A stretch of 64,000 nt of DNA, taken from Tumidithrix helvetica. GTDB lineage: Bacteria; Cyanobacteriota; Cyanobacteriia; Pseudanabaenales; Pseudanabaenaceae. The position numbers and the translations under genes were made by a program. Of the stretch, positions 41,669-51,050 are shown in pieces; position 1 is the stretch's first letter; the number at the start of each line of letters is the position of its first letter. The notes below the pieces were generated by a model. That model had not been told where the DNA came from. It worked only from the letters and a program-made list of their open reading frames with translations, and ran no database searches. The stretch lies in the NCBI RefSeq assembly GCF_965232925.1, contig NZ_CBDDRA010000016.1, forward strand, positions 1 to 64,000, written 5' to 3'.

Positions 41669-41906
41669 TGCAGACGCTTTTGAGGACTTGGCTTGGTGGA
41701 TCGAAAGCGATCGTAAAACAGCGTTAAAGATCGTCAAACTAATTCGTGAAGTTCAACGTAGTCCGTTTGAAGGTTCAGGACAACCAGAAGCTCTAAAATA
41801 CGATCTTTCTGGCTGTTGGTCGCGGCGGATCGATCGAGAACATCGTCTGGTTTATGAAGTTCTAGACGATAAAATTAGGATTCTTGCTTGTCGTTATCAC
41901 TACTAA
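41649..41906 (+). CDS. yoeB: YoeB/Txe family mRNA interferase toxin
   Basis: The 85-residue protein begins at GTG 41649 (VKNLEFDADAFEDLAWWIES) and matches YoeB in length and motifs. LKYDLSGCWSRRI, DREHRLVYEV and the C-terminal CRYHY carry the residues for ribosome-dependent mRNA cleavage. A longer frame to 41604 overlaps the antitoxin more and is less likely. The start lies inside the end of the antitoxin gene, as usual for yefM-yoeB. Confidence 0.92.
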   Translation: MKNLEFDADAFEDLAWWIESDRKTALKIVKLIREVQRSPFEGSGQPEALKYDLSGCWSRRIDREHRLVYEVLDDKIRILACRYHY

Positions 41907-41923
41907 AAAATAGCTGGCATTTT

Positions 41924-41989
41924 TTAGAGTGATTGGGCATAAATATCATCCTCGGTATTATCCAAAACTGCATCAAGGAATGTCTGATT
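41924..41989 (-). pseudogene. C-terminal relic of the 41024 antitoxin gene
   Basis: On the minus strand the 22 codons before the stop at 41924 give NQTFLDAVLDNTEDDIYAQS, closely matching SQTSLDAIWDNTDDDIYAQ of the intact gene at 41024. The relic is cut off exactly where repeat copy D begins. Confidence 0.75.
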
Positions 41990-41990
41990 C

Positions 41991-42020
41991 AATCGCGCTT
42001 TAGGTGTGGTGCGAGGCGAT
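41991..42020. repeat. Partial copy D of the HIP1-type repeat unit
   Basis: AATCGCGCTTTAGGTGTGGTG followed by CGAGGCGATA matches the first half of copies B and C. It abuts the antitoxin relic. The rest of the gap to 42260 contains no other recognisable feature. Confidence 0.7.
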
Positions 42021-42260
42021 ATTTCCCTATTCTCCTCGCCTTTTGTTTTCGTTTTTTGGTTCTGACTGATTTTTAGAGGTGCCCTAAATATCACGATCTA
42101 GAAATTGACGATTAGAATCTGTGAAGCTATGATGTCAAATGCGTTTGACCTAGTTTCTCGACTAGATCTAAGTTTATAGCTGTTAAAGTGTGACTGCGTA
42201 TGGAGATTTTCGATTTACTTGAAAATTTGTGGTTGAATATTTTTGTAATGGGAGAGAAAG

Positions 42261-42704
42261 ATGGGGATTACACACCAATTTATAATTCCAATCGGCATTA
42301 GTACCCTTGTTGGTATTGTACTTTTACCCATCCCACTAGCATTAACAGACCCAGCCGCATTAAAAACCTATGGAGGACTGCTCGTAGGGTTCTTTGTCAT
42401 GGGAGGCATTCCTTGGCTATTCTTTAATATTGGGATGGCAATATTGATTTCATGGACGCTGAGGCTTCTTAGAAATACAACTTTTGCTGTCAGGATTATC
42501 TCAGGGGGCATGCTATGGACCGCGATCGCCGTTTCCCTCATGAAATTGATACTTCAACAGCAAAAACAATGCGATAAATTTTGCTTGGGGTTAGAGAATA
42601 TGATGCAAGGTTCCATTGCAATGCCTGCCTACGTTGGCATACTCATTATCCTCGGTATGTTAGGTGCTTTACAGGGAAGTCTCCTGTGGCGAAAAGGAAA
42701 GTAA
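42261..42704 (+). CDS. Hypothetical membrane protein, four helices
   Basis: The 147-residue protein has four hydrophobic segments (about residues 10-30, 36-60, 75-95 and 118-138) and a Cys pair in the QQKQCDKFCLG loop. GGGAGA lies upstream of the ATG. I recognise no family. It stands alone on the plus strand before the EAL gene. Confidence 0.7.
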   Translation: MGITHQFIIPIGISTLVGIVLLPIPLALTDPAALKTYGGLLVGFFVMGGIPWLFFNIGMAILISWTLRLLRNTTFAVRIISGGMLWTAIAVSLMKLILQQQKQCDKFCLGLENMMQGSIAMPAYVGILIILGMLGALQGSLLWRKGK

Positions 42705-42928
42705 TTTATGAAGGATAAGAGTATGGAGAAGGAAATCGTGCTTAACCTATCGTGGGATTCTCTCTAATTGCCCGATCGAAACCAGTGTATAGAAAGAATA
42801 AGACTTGAAGCCTTATTTGATCTGTGTAAACTCAAAAGCTATGATGTCTTATGAGTTCAGCCCTTGGGTGTCATCCAAAATAGGTCTTGACTATTACGCT
42901 TGCGCACCAAACCTAAAAGAATAATGCA

Positions 42929-43702
42929 ATGAAAATTCAGAAAGACTATCGACCACTTGGCTGCACAGAATGTGCAGGTGGTGCGGGGCTAGATTTTGAT
43001 TTCACAATGGCATTTCAGCCGATCGTAAATACTGCGACAAAAAGCATCTTTGCCTATGAAGCCTTAGTGCGTGGGCTAAATAATGAATCTGCGGGGCAGG
43101 TTTTTGAAAATGTGAATGATAGCAATCGCTATCGATTTGACCAAAGTTGCCGCACCAAAGCCATTAAGTTAGCCGCTCATTTGGGGTGTCAGTCGTTTCT
43201 GAGTATTAACTTCATGCCAAATGCAGTTTATCGTCCCGAACTCTGTATTCGTACGACCATTGAGGCGTCAGAGACATTTGGATTTCCAATCGAACACATT
43301 ATCTTTGAGATTACTGAAGGCGAAAAAGTAGAGGACATTGCCCATGTTCGCGAGATCGTACAGTATTACAAGGCGAAAGGATTTAAAACTGCGATCGATG
43401 ATTTTGGTGCGGGGTACGCGGGATTAAACCTACTTGCCGAACTTCAGACCGATATTATTAAGTTAGATATGGCATTGATCAGGGGTATTGACCAAAACAA
43501 AAGTCGTCAAGCGATTGTCAAAGGGATATTGCAAGTGTGTCAGGAATTGGCAATAACCGCGATCGCTGAGGGGGTTGAGACCTATGAGGAGTTGAGTATC
43601 TTAAAGTCCTTTGGTATTGAGTTGTTTCAGGGTTATTATTTTGCTAAACCTGCATTTCAATCCTTGGTCGCAATTTCTCCAAGTGCATTCGAGATTCCAT
43701 GA
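42929..43702 (+). CDS. EAL-domain c-di-GMP phosphodiesterase
   Basis: The 257-residue protein is a stand-alone EAL domain. It shows MAFQPIVN, the EAL motif itself in YEALVRG, the metal/catalytic motifs ITEG and AIDDFGAGYAGL, the loop KLDMALIRGI, and AEGVETYEE. The conserved set suggests an active enzyme that linearises c-di-GMP. The first 25 residues contain CTEC and a Gly-rich stretch of unknown role. It lies beside the convergent GAF-LuxR regulator. Confidence 0.93.
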   Translation: MKIQKDYRPLGCTECAGGAGLDFDFTMAFQPIVNTATKSIFAYEALVRGLNNESAGQVFENVNDSNRYRFDQSCRTKAIKLAAHLGCQSFLSINFMPNAVYRPELCIRTTIEASETFGFPIEHIIFEITEGEKVEDIAHVREIVQYYKAKGFKTAIDDFGAGYAGLNLLAELQTDIIKLDMALIRGIDQNKSRQAIVKGILQVCQELAITAIAEGVETYEELSILKSFGIELFQGYYFAKPAFQSLVAISPSAFEIP

Positions 43703-43725
43703 AAGACGGAATCACAGTTTTGCAT

Positions 43726-45147
43726 CTATTCTAGCCAACCATTTACCATTACCTGATGGAGCGCTTGAAAACGGGTTTTGGCTTTAAGTTTTGACAAAAT
43801 ATTGTTAATGTGAAATTTTACCGTGCTTTCGCTAATGATCAGGTGATTGGCAATATCGCGATCGCGTAAGCCTCGCACCAATAGGCGCATCATTTCTAAT
43901 TCGCGATCGGAAAGTGGGGGAGGCAATTCCTTTACAGGCTCAATTCCCCAAGATTCCCCACGCGTCACAGCATCAACAGCTTCTCGCAGGCGATCGGCAG
44001 CGATCGATAAATCAACTTTCGCTTGAATCCCTTTCGGTAAGGTTTGATGGTCTTGCTGTATCCATAGTACGCGCTTAGCTGAGTGAATTTGCGTGATATC
44101 ATCCGTGAGTAAAGGAATCGTATCATCGACAGTATCGCAGATGGTTAGCCCTGCTAAAAATGCCAGATGGGTAAATGCCATTTGTAAAACAGAGAACTTA
44201 CACCGAATTCGCAAACTCAACCCAAACTTACAACTGGGATAGGGAATTTCAATGGAAACCTGAATTCCCCCTTGGGTTCCCCCTGTTTGTGTGTTGAGCC
44301 TGCCTCCCAAACAGGAAACGGCAAAAAGTAACTCACCAAAAGCAGACTGAATCCAATTCCCATATTGCTGAGCAGTCAGGTTTGGGGCTGGGACAATTGC
44401 CTCCAACGCCACAGAACTCGCTGTGTAGATCAGACGACAGTAGGCACATCCAATTCTATTTAGGGTTTCGGCAGCTTGCAGAAACACGAACAAGAGTGGA
44501 AGTGTCAAAGTTTGTTCTGTACCCACAAGCGTGAGTCGAGCCGAACTTAAAATACACGCCAGTTGATCGGATAATGAAAAATGGCTAAAAGATGGAATCC
44601 GAGAGGAAGTCTGCCAAGTTTGTTTTTCTAACTGATGTTGTAAAGCTGCATCCAAGGCAAGGCTGACCATCGTGCAGAGGGTAGGTAATATCTCTAAAAA
44701 TTCAGGTGCAAGAGGCTGATGGCTGAAACTGGCAAGGACGCCAACCACCTTTCCTCTAATTTCTAAAGGATACCCCGCAAAGCCTCGAATTTTGTTGGCG
44801 ATCGCCCATTCTCGATTGCCTACCCAGTGCTCCTCTGCAAGATTATTGCTTAAAAATGAAACCCGATTTTGGGCAATTTTTCCAACCTTGTAGGCTCCTA
44901 AAGGAACTCTGCTAAACATCCCATTGGTATGGGTGTACATGCCAGAGGAAGCCACTAACTTCAAGAACTGCTGATTGGGTTCTAACAGCCAAATCCTTGC
45001 GAAGGCACAGTCAAATTTTTCGACTAACCCGTTGGTTAGCTGCAAGGCGATCGCTTCTGGTTCGAGACATCCTGAAAAACTTTGTGCAATCTCAGTCCCT
45101 CGATGTAAATCGAACAGGAGTCTAGTTGAATCGAGTGACTCAGGCAT
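43726..45147 (-). CDS. GAF-domain LuxR-type transcriptional regulator
   Basis: The 473-residue protein has an N-terminal GAF domain (about residues 20-170, FDCAFARIWLLEPNQQFLKL, GYPLEIRGKVVGVLA). A central region (about 190-380) follows that I cannot assign. The C-terminal LuxR helix-turn-helix is at about 408-466 (LSDRELEMMRLLVRG, STVKFHINNILSKL). It likely senses a small ligand or redox signal and activates promoters. Its ATG is about 320 nt from the end of the histidine kinase gene, same strand. Confidence 0.9.
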   Translation of the reverse strand: MPESLDSTRLLFDLHRGTEIAQSFSGCLEPEAIALQLTNGLVEKFDCAFARIWLLEPNQQFLKLVASSGMYTHTNGMFSRVPLGAYKVGKIAQNRVSFLSNNLAEEHWVGNREWAIANKIRGFAGYPLEIRGKVVGVLASFSHQPLAPEFLEILPTLCTMVSLALDAALQHQLEKQTWQTSSRIPSFSHFSLSDQLACILSSARLTLVGTEQTLTLPLLFVFLQAAETLNRIGCAYCRLIYTASSVALEAIVPAPNLTAQQYGNWIQSAFGELLFAVSCLGGRLNTQTGGTQGGIQVSIEIPYPSCKFGLSLRIRCKFSVLQMAFTHLAFLAGLTICDTVDDTIPLLTDDITQIHSAKRVLWIQQDHQTLPKGIQAKVDLSIAADRLREAVDAVTRGESWGIEPVKELPPPLSDRELEMMRLLVRGLRDRDIANHLIISESTVKFHINNILSKLKAKTRFQALHQVMVNGWLE

Positions 45148-45299
45148 CAGAATATCTGTATGACTTAGATTGCCATCTAATTGAGCCGTAGATTGGCATT
45201 AAACGATGTATCTCAAGTTACTAATATAACAATCCCAAATGAGTTGTATCTAAAAATGTGCCGAACCAAATCAAAGCACCTGAGGGTTAATTCATCAAA

Positions 45300-48200
45300 T
45301 CAGGCTTCTTTCTCTGACTCATTGTAGGGATTGCCGTTGTTCGCGTTCGGAGTTTGTTCTGTTGGATCTTCGCACGTACATCGCCGCAAAAATTCTTGGA
45401 TTTGCCTAACCTGAAAGTTCTTTGTGAGTTGGATCAGTTTTCTCGCAAATGGTTTAAAGCGATCGCTAGATTGTTCGATTTGCCTAGCTATTTCCTCAAT
45501 TCCAAGCACATCACCGATAATTGCCAGACTGAGAAGATTGCAAATTACTTCTTGAGATGGTAGTTCTATCGCTTCATCGCTATCATCCATGATTGTTGGG
45601 TCTACATTGACAGATCCTTCTTGGTTGCTCTCAGAATACTCTTCATAAATCCACTCTAAATTTAGAAGTGATTGTAACGTATCCAATAATGTTTTTGTTC
45701 TAACGGGTTTAGAAACAAAAGCATTACAACCAACATCATAACTAGTTTTCTGATCGTACTCAAACACGCTAGCAGAAGACACAATAATAATCGCATTTTT
45801 AATGTCTGGATCGGAGGACTGGCGTAAACGTCGAATTGCTTCATACCCATTCATCACAGGCATAATCAAGTCCATAAAGATCACATCAGGCTTAAATGTT
45901 GCTATTGTTTTTAAACATTCAGCTCCATTGCTCGCTTCTTCGATCTCAAACCCCAAAGGAGCGAGCAAACTAGTTAATACAGAGCGGTTTTCAGGCTTGT
46001 CATCGACCACGATCGCTTTGCAGGTGGTTTGCCCATTGGGGCGTCGAAACCCTATCAGCATAAGTTCTTGAGTTTTCTCTGTAGGAACCCAATTAGCCAC
46101 TTTTGGAAGTTGAAGTTCAAACCAAAAACTACTACCTTCATCCTGCAAGCTTTTTACCTGTAGTTTACTGTTCATCATTTCAACCAGTTTTTTACTGATG
46201 GCTAAACCAAGACCTGTACCTTCCACCATGCGAACGCGATCGCCAGATTGCTGGAACGGTTGAAAGATTTCCTCCAGTTTTTCTGGCGCAATACCAACGC
46301 CTGTATCGTCGATCTGAAAGCGAATGGTAACAATCTCTTCGTGAGTATCAACCACCCCTACCTTAAAGGCAACGCCACCAATCTCGGTAAATTTGACCGC
46401 ATTCCCAATTAAATTAATTAGAACTTGCCTTAGCCTTTGTTCGTCTGCTTTGACTGCGATCGGCAGTTCTGTAAGCACTTCATAAACAAAATTAATCCCT
46501 TTTTGTGCAGCTCGAATCCGAAAAATATCCGCAATTCCTTTTAAAAAGATCGAGAGATTAAACTCACTGGGATAGAGTTCCATCCGCCTTGCCTCAATCT
46601 TAGAAAGATCTAAAACATCGTTGATTAAGGTCAGTAAATGTTCGCCACATTGTTGAATGATGTCGAGCCCATCTTTATGCTGTTGGGGAAGATTTCGCGC
46701 CCGTTTCAGGATTTGCGCGTAGCCCAAAACCCCATTGAGGGGAGTACGCAATTCATGGCTCATATTGGCAAGAAATTCACTCTTGGCATGATTTGCAACT
46801 TCTGCCGATTCTTTTGCCTGTTGCAAGGCGATCTCAGCTTGTTTGCGTGCTGTAATATCCTCAAAGATACAGAGCAAATATGTCGTAACGCCTTGATTAT
46901 CAATAATCGGTAATTTTAGCATTCTGAGTAAGATGTCACCTTGAGGCATATTCCTCAAGGGCACTTCAGGAACTTCGACCATTACGCCTTGTTCTATGGC
47001 TTCTAAATCGCCAGTTTGGAATAGCTCGGCTTGTGACTGGGTAAAGATTTGGTTGATATTTCGCCAAAAGATATCGCTGCGAGACACCCCAAACATCTCT
47101 TCACTAGCTTTGTTCCATAACACGCTACGGAACTCATTGTTAACATCCATCACAGATACTGCCAGTGGAATGTTTTCGATAATGCTATCGAGGAACTGCT
47201 GAGACTTCCAGAGGTCTTGCTCTAGTTGTTTGCGATCGCTGATGTCATTTAAGTCCCAAAGCACGCAGGTCTGATGATTGATCGCAATAATCTCAGCAGA
47301 AAGCAAGAGGGTTTTCATCTCTCCAGAGTGAACCCACATCTCAAGTTCGCGGTTTTGAATTGCCTCCTGTTTTAGAAGGGTTTGACTAATTTCAGCATAG
47401 TCAATCGGATTTGCCCAAATTTCTAGTGTGGATAGAGTTTGTCCGACTACTTCCTCTATGGTGTAACCAAAATTTGTTAAGAAACTGTTATTGACTTCAA
47501 TCACCGTGCCATCTTGATAGTCGGTGATTGCGATCGGATTAGGGCTGGCTAAAAATACTTTGGAAAACTTCTCTTCTGATTGACTTAATTCTGCGGTTCG
47601 TTCGGTAATGCGACTCTCTAGCTGAGCGTTTGTAGTTTCTAAGGTTTTAAACGAGCGATGTAACTGCGTCGCCATCTGATGAAATGCTTGTGACAACAGA
47701 CTCAGTTCCTCAACATTCTCGCTCGGAGATGGTCGATCGAGCAACCCATCTTCTAACTGTCCTGATTCAAATTGCTCGGACAGGGACTTTGAGGCACGAA
47801 TGAGGCGGTAAATCGGTCGAGTAATCCAACGAGAGGTGAGAATTCCTAAAACGATCGCGACGATTAGCGCTAATAGGCACAAAAGAAGTGTCGTGCGCGT
47901 ATTTTTGTCGATTTCTGCCATGAAATCATTCTCAGGAATCACCACCACTACTAACCAATTTAGCCCTAAGCGATCGCGGAAGGTTTCTACCTGCGCTAAA
48001 TGACGTCGATCGGCGATCGTAAACTCAAATTTTTGGTTGCCTCGAAATTGGCTGGGATTACTGGGGTCTTTTGCCATGTTTGCCGCCACGGCACGCAGCA
48101 GAGGAACGTTGCTTTCTAGCACTTGAATCCGTTCAGTTTTCCCATTACGAATCAAAAAAGGCTTATCTAAGCCAGAGCTGGCAATCAATTCTCCTGATGG

Positions 48201-48974
48201 TTCCATAATAAAGGTCTGTCCAGTCGATCCTGTACTTAACCCTTGTAGAAATTTACTGATATCTGTCAGGGATAGATCGACGGCTGCCACTCCTAACATC
48301 TTTCCCTGTTGGTTATAAACGGGAACGCTCTGCGTAATTGCTAAAACGGGCAAATTATAATAGGTATAGACGGGACTCCATGACAATTTAGGGATTGAAT
48401 TTAATTGACCTCCTTGATTTGATGGCGTTGTTCGATACCAAGGTCGCGATCGCGGATCGAAGTTAGGTGTTACGAGAATCAGGTTTGATCGATCGCCTCG
48501 GGCATCGATCTCATAGGTGTTTAAGGCCCCCTTCGTGTTGCGATCGGTCGCATCAAAATTATATTGCCCTCCATCTACTCGTTTTACCGCCGTATATTCT
48601 CCAGTTTCAGTACCGATGTGAATTGTAGTCACCGATTCAAAGATCCGAAGTTGCGTCCAAAGGTATCGTTCAATTTTGGCTCGATCTTGAAAATTTGACT
48701 CCACAGCCTGTACGATCTGAGAATTTCCAGCGTTTAAGCGGTTGATAAATTGGGGTATTTCTAAGTAGCTATGGAGGTGGTGCTGAATGCGATCGGTCAC
48801 TTCCTGACGATAGCGACTGGCAACGTCACTCACGGCTTGCTGTCCGTTGCGCCAAGACAACCATCCTGTTAAACCTACGGCTACACAAATTTGCAGGACA
48901 AAAGGTCCTACTAATAGCAATCGCAGGGATAATTTTTTGGGTTTGAACGCACGATCCGTTTGGCTGTGTGACAC
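45300..48974 (-). CDS. Hybrid sensor histidine kinase (Cache-HAMP-PAS-PAS-HisKA-HATPase-REC)
   Basis: The 1224-residue membrane kinase has a transmembrane segment near residue 25 and an extracytoplasmic dCache-like domain (about 60-345, SWSPVYTYYNLPVLAITQSVP region). A second membrane segment and HAMP lie at about 355-430, and two PAS domains at about 475-590 and 600-715. HisKA has phospho-His in MSHELRTPLNG (about 738), then HATPase with NLIGNAVKF and GTGLGLAISK. The receiver has Asp in VIFMDLIMPVMNG (about 1034). The last 110 residues do not show a clear HPt His. It lies 28 nt downstream of the FAD oxidoreductase gene; that gene might report its stimulus. Confidence 0.93.
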   Translation of the reverse strand: MSHSQTDRAFKPKKLSLRLLLVGPFVLQICVAVGLTGWLSWRNGQQAVSDVASRYRQEVTDRIQHHLHSYLEIPQFINRLNAGNSQIVQAVESNFQDRAKIERYLWTQLRIFESVTTIHIGTETGEYTAVKRVDGGQYNFDATDRNTKGALNTYEIDARGDRSNLILVTPNFDPRSRPWYRTTPSNQGGQLNSIPKLSWSPVYTYYNLPVLAITQSVPVYNQQGKMLGVAAVDLSLTDISKFLQGLSTGSTGQTFIMEPSGELIASSGLDKPFLIRNGKTERIQVLESNVPLLRAVAANMAKDPSNPSQFRGNQKFEFTIADRRHLAQVETFRDRLGLNWLVVVVIPENDFMAEIDKNTRTTLLLCLLALIVAIVLGILTSRWITRPIYRLIRASKSLSEQFESGQLEDGLLDRPSPSENVEELSLLSQAFHQMATQLHRSFKTLETTNAQLESRITERTAELSQSEEKFSKVFLASPNPIAITDYQDGTVIEVNNSFLTNFGYTIEEVVGQTLSTLEIWANPIDYAEISQTLLKQEAIQNRELEMWVHSGEMKTLLLSAEIIAINHQTCVLWDLNDISDRKQLEQDLWKSQQFLDSIIENIPLAVSVMDVNNEFRSVLWNKASEEMFGVSRSDIFWRNINQIFTQSQAELFQTGDLEAIEQGVMVEVPEVPLRNMPQGDILLRMLKLPIIDNQGVTTYLLCIFEDITARKQAEIALQQAKESAEVANHAKSEFLANMSHELRTPLNGVLGYAQILKRARNLPQQHKDGLDIIQQCGEHLLTLINDVLDLSKIEARRMELYPSEFNLSIFLKGIADIFRIRAAQKGINFVYEVLTELPIAVKADEQRLRQVLINLIGNAVKFTEIGGVAFKVGVVDTHEEIVTIRFQIDDTGVGIAPEKLEEIFQPFQQSGDRVRMVEGTGLGLAISKKLVEMMNSKLQVKSLQDEGSSFWFELQLPKVANWVPTEKTQELMLIGFRRPNGQTTCKAIVVDDKPENRSVLTSLLAPLGFEIEEASNGAECLKTIATFKPDVIFMDLIMPVMNGYEAIRRLRQSSDPDIKNAIIIVSSASVFEYDQKTSYDVGCNAFVSKPVRTKTLLDTLQSLLNLEWIYEEYSESNQEGSVNVDPTIMDDSDEAIELPSQEVICNLLSLAIIGDVLGIEEIARQIEQSSDRFKPFARKLIQLTKNFQVRQIQEFLRRCTCEDPTEQTPNANNGNPYNESEKEA

Positions 48975-49002
48975 AATTTGACTGAGGGATCGATTAAGGA
49001 TA

Positions 49003-50955
49003 CTACCAGTCTAAAACAATACCCTGCGAAGCGAGATGCTTTTGTAAATTAGGCACTAATTTTCGGTAAATAATTTCCTGCGGTGAAAGCGACAGATCTT
49101 GTTGTTTAACGATCCATGCTGCAGTTGAGCCCGAAGCCGCACCTACCGCCCACTCGCCAACGTGAATGCGGGTAGCTCCATTCACAATATGGCTGACAGC
49201 AATACCTTTGCCACCAATCAATAGATTATTGAGCTTGAGTGGGATGAGACTCTCAAGAGGCATATAAATCGGTTTTACAAAGTCCTCATTGACTGGCGCA
49301 GAACTAGGGGATTTAGAAGGTTCCCAATTGCGGTAGCGACAGCCATGCATATCGATCGCATAGTGAGTAATCCCAATTGTAGAAGGGCGGAAATCTCTTC
49401 CACCTACCATGTCTCTACGCAGGTCTTGCTCGCGCATAAAGAAAGTCTCCTGTCCATAGGCAGAGCGACCTAAGATTCTTCTTCCTTCACGAATATAGGG
49501 ATACAAGCTCAAACCCGACTCAGTTGGCATAGGCGAACCTATACCCGACAAATGCGTTAATGGAAACTCTGACGTGGCATAGTTTTCGATTAACCATTCC
49601 GAAAATAGAAGTGCGTGATTTTCTCCTTCTTTGAGGGCATTAAAATTTAATCCTCCCATCCAGTTTTGACGTTGTCCCGATGCATCAATCTGTTCGTCAG
49701 TCATGATTAGAGGCGGATTCATAATACCCCAATCATTGCCGCGATTCCAATTAACGACGGTCATATCGCCTTTAGCTGGAGTCGCCTTAAATGGGTTGTC
49801 GCGCAATAAGCTGACAATGCGGCGATAGTTAAAGAAGCTATTGCCGACAAACATGGGATATCTCCCCAAATCGTAATCTTTGCGATGCTCTTCTTTAGAA
49901 TAACCAGGTTGAATTGTTTTTAGCTTTTTGAGCGATTCTCCTTTGTCATCAGCGATCTTGAGAATAAAGGGAAATGTAAATGCTTGTGTGCATTCAGGAT
50001 TATCGGCAACAGCGTGTTTTTCTCCAGTAGTCGCGAATCCCTCTGCACCTAAACGATGGGGAATATTTGCCCATGCTACAAGCTCACCTGTGTCGGTGGC
50101 ATCAATCACGATCATCTGTTTGCCCACAGGAGGCTGAAGCCGAATGGCAACTTTTTCAAAGTCATCATTGCTTTCCCATCCGTACCAAGGAACCAATTCC
50201 CTTGATAGCCGCCCAAGTGGAATGTAATTGGGATTGCGTGGTTTGCGCTTCACCCCATAGACGGCAGTAATTATGTCTCCGTTACTGCTAAATTCTGCGC
50301 CTTTAAAGGCAATTTGGGTGCCCCAACGACTACGGGGAGCAGAGAGCTTTGCCTCGTTTAAGAGCGCTTCTGCGGCGGCTGCGCCTGCTGTGGGCGTAAA
50401 GCAAAGGTTTCCTACCCAGCAGCTATTGGTGTCTGCGACCACAGCTCCAGGTTTGAGATAGGAGTATTTTGCAGGAAATGCTTCTTGACTGGCGATCACA
50501 TTTTTAAAATGCGTCCAACTTGAAGAAAATACTTGCTCATAGCGCATTAATAGGGACTCGTCGATCGCGCTCACCCCTTGAGAACTAATTTGTCCACCCA
50601 TCATGGGTGTAAGCTCGATCAAGCAAGTCGTTGCACCTGTTTTCATGGAGTGATACGCTGCTGCCGTACCACCAAGCGAACCACCGACGATCGCGACTTC
50701 ACATTCCCAAACTTCGGCGTTGGCAGGCGGCGGGGGCAACATCAGCGGCCAACCATTACTATCAAATTTCTCTTGGACGGATGCCTTTGCCGATGGATCG
50801 TTGGATTTGAGTCCCCCCGATCGCAACCAAATTTCGGTCACACTCCCACTAAGTGCCAATCCCAGAAATGCCATGATGAAGAGATGGCGGAACTTAGGTT
50901 GAAATTTAGCTGTTTTTTTTATAGCTGTTCTCTGTGAATGGTACTTTTTCCCCAT
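49003..50955 (-). CDS. Exported FAD-dependent oxidoreductase
   Basis: The 650-residue protein has an N-terminal hydrophobic anchor (HLFIMAFLGLALSGSV) followed by an FAD-binding Rossmann fold (VAIVGGSLGGTAAAYHS, CLIELTPMMGGQ). It is the FAD_oxidored type. Further motifs are VIDATDTGELVAWAN and the C-terminal LLIGGKGIAVSH. These enzymes have mixed, mostly unknown substrates. It precedes the large histidine kinase by 28 nt on the same strand. Confidence 0.87.
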   Translation of the reverse strand: MGKKYHSQRTAIKKTAKFQPKFRHLFIMAFLGLALSGSVTEIWLRSGGLKSNDPSAKASVQEKFDSNGWPLMLPPPPANAEVWECEVAIVGGSLGGTAAAYHSMKTGATTCLIELTPMMGGQISSQGVSAIDESLLMRYEQVFSSSWTHFKNVIASQEAFPAKYSYLKPGAVVADTNSCWVGNLCFTPTAGAAAAEALLNEAKLSAPRSRWGTQIAFKGAEFSSNGDIITAVYGVKRKPRNPNYIPLGRLSRELVPWYGWESNDDFEKVAIRLQPPVGKQMIVIDATDTGELVAWANIPHRLGAEGFATTGEKHAVADNPECTQAFTFPFILKIADDKGESLKKLKTIQPGYSKEEHRKDYDLGRYPMFVGNSFFNYRRIVSLLRDNPFKATPAKGDMTVVNWNRGNDWGIMNPPLIMTDEQIDASGQRQNWMGGLNFNALKEGENHALLFSEWLIENYATSEFPLTHLSGIGSPMPTESGLSLYPYIREGRRILGRSAYGQETFFMREQDLRRDMVGGRDFRPSTIGITHYAIDMHGCRYRNWEPSKSPSSAPVNEDFVKPIYMPLESLIPLKLNNLLIGGKGIAVSHIVNGATRIHVGEWAVGAASGSTAAWIVKQQDLSLSPQEIIYRKLVPNLQKHLASQGIVLDW

Positions 50956-50967
50956 TTTGGCTTTACT

Positions 50968-51007
50968 CAGTTATCAGTTATCAGTTGTCAGTGTTCGGTT
51001 ATCGGTA
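50968..51007. repeat. Short tandem heptamer repeat (STRR-type)
   Basis: CAGTTATCAGTTATCAG followed by TTGTCAGTG and GTTATCGG forms a degenerate TTATCAG heptamer series in the intergenic space. Short tandemly repeated heptamers of this kind are typical in cyanobacterial genomes. Confidence 0.75.
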
Positions 51008-51050
51008 TTTGGGTTTTAAGCACCAATGAGCTTTGTTCGCTTTTTCTTGC

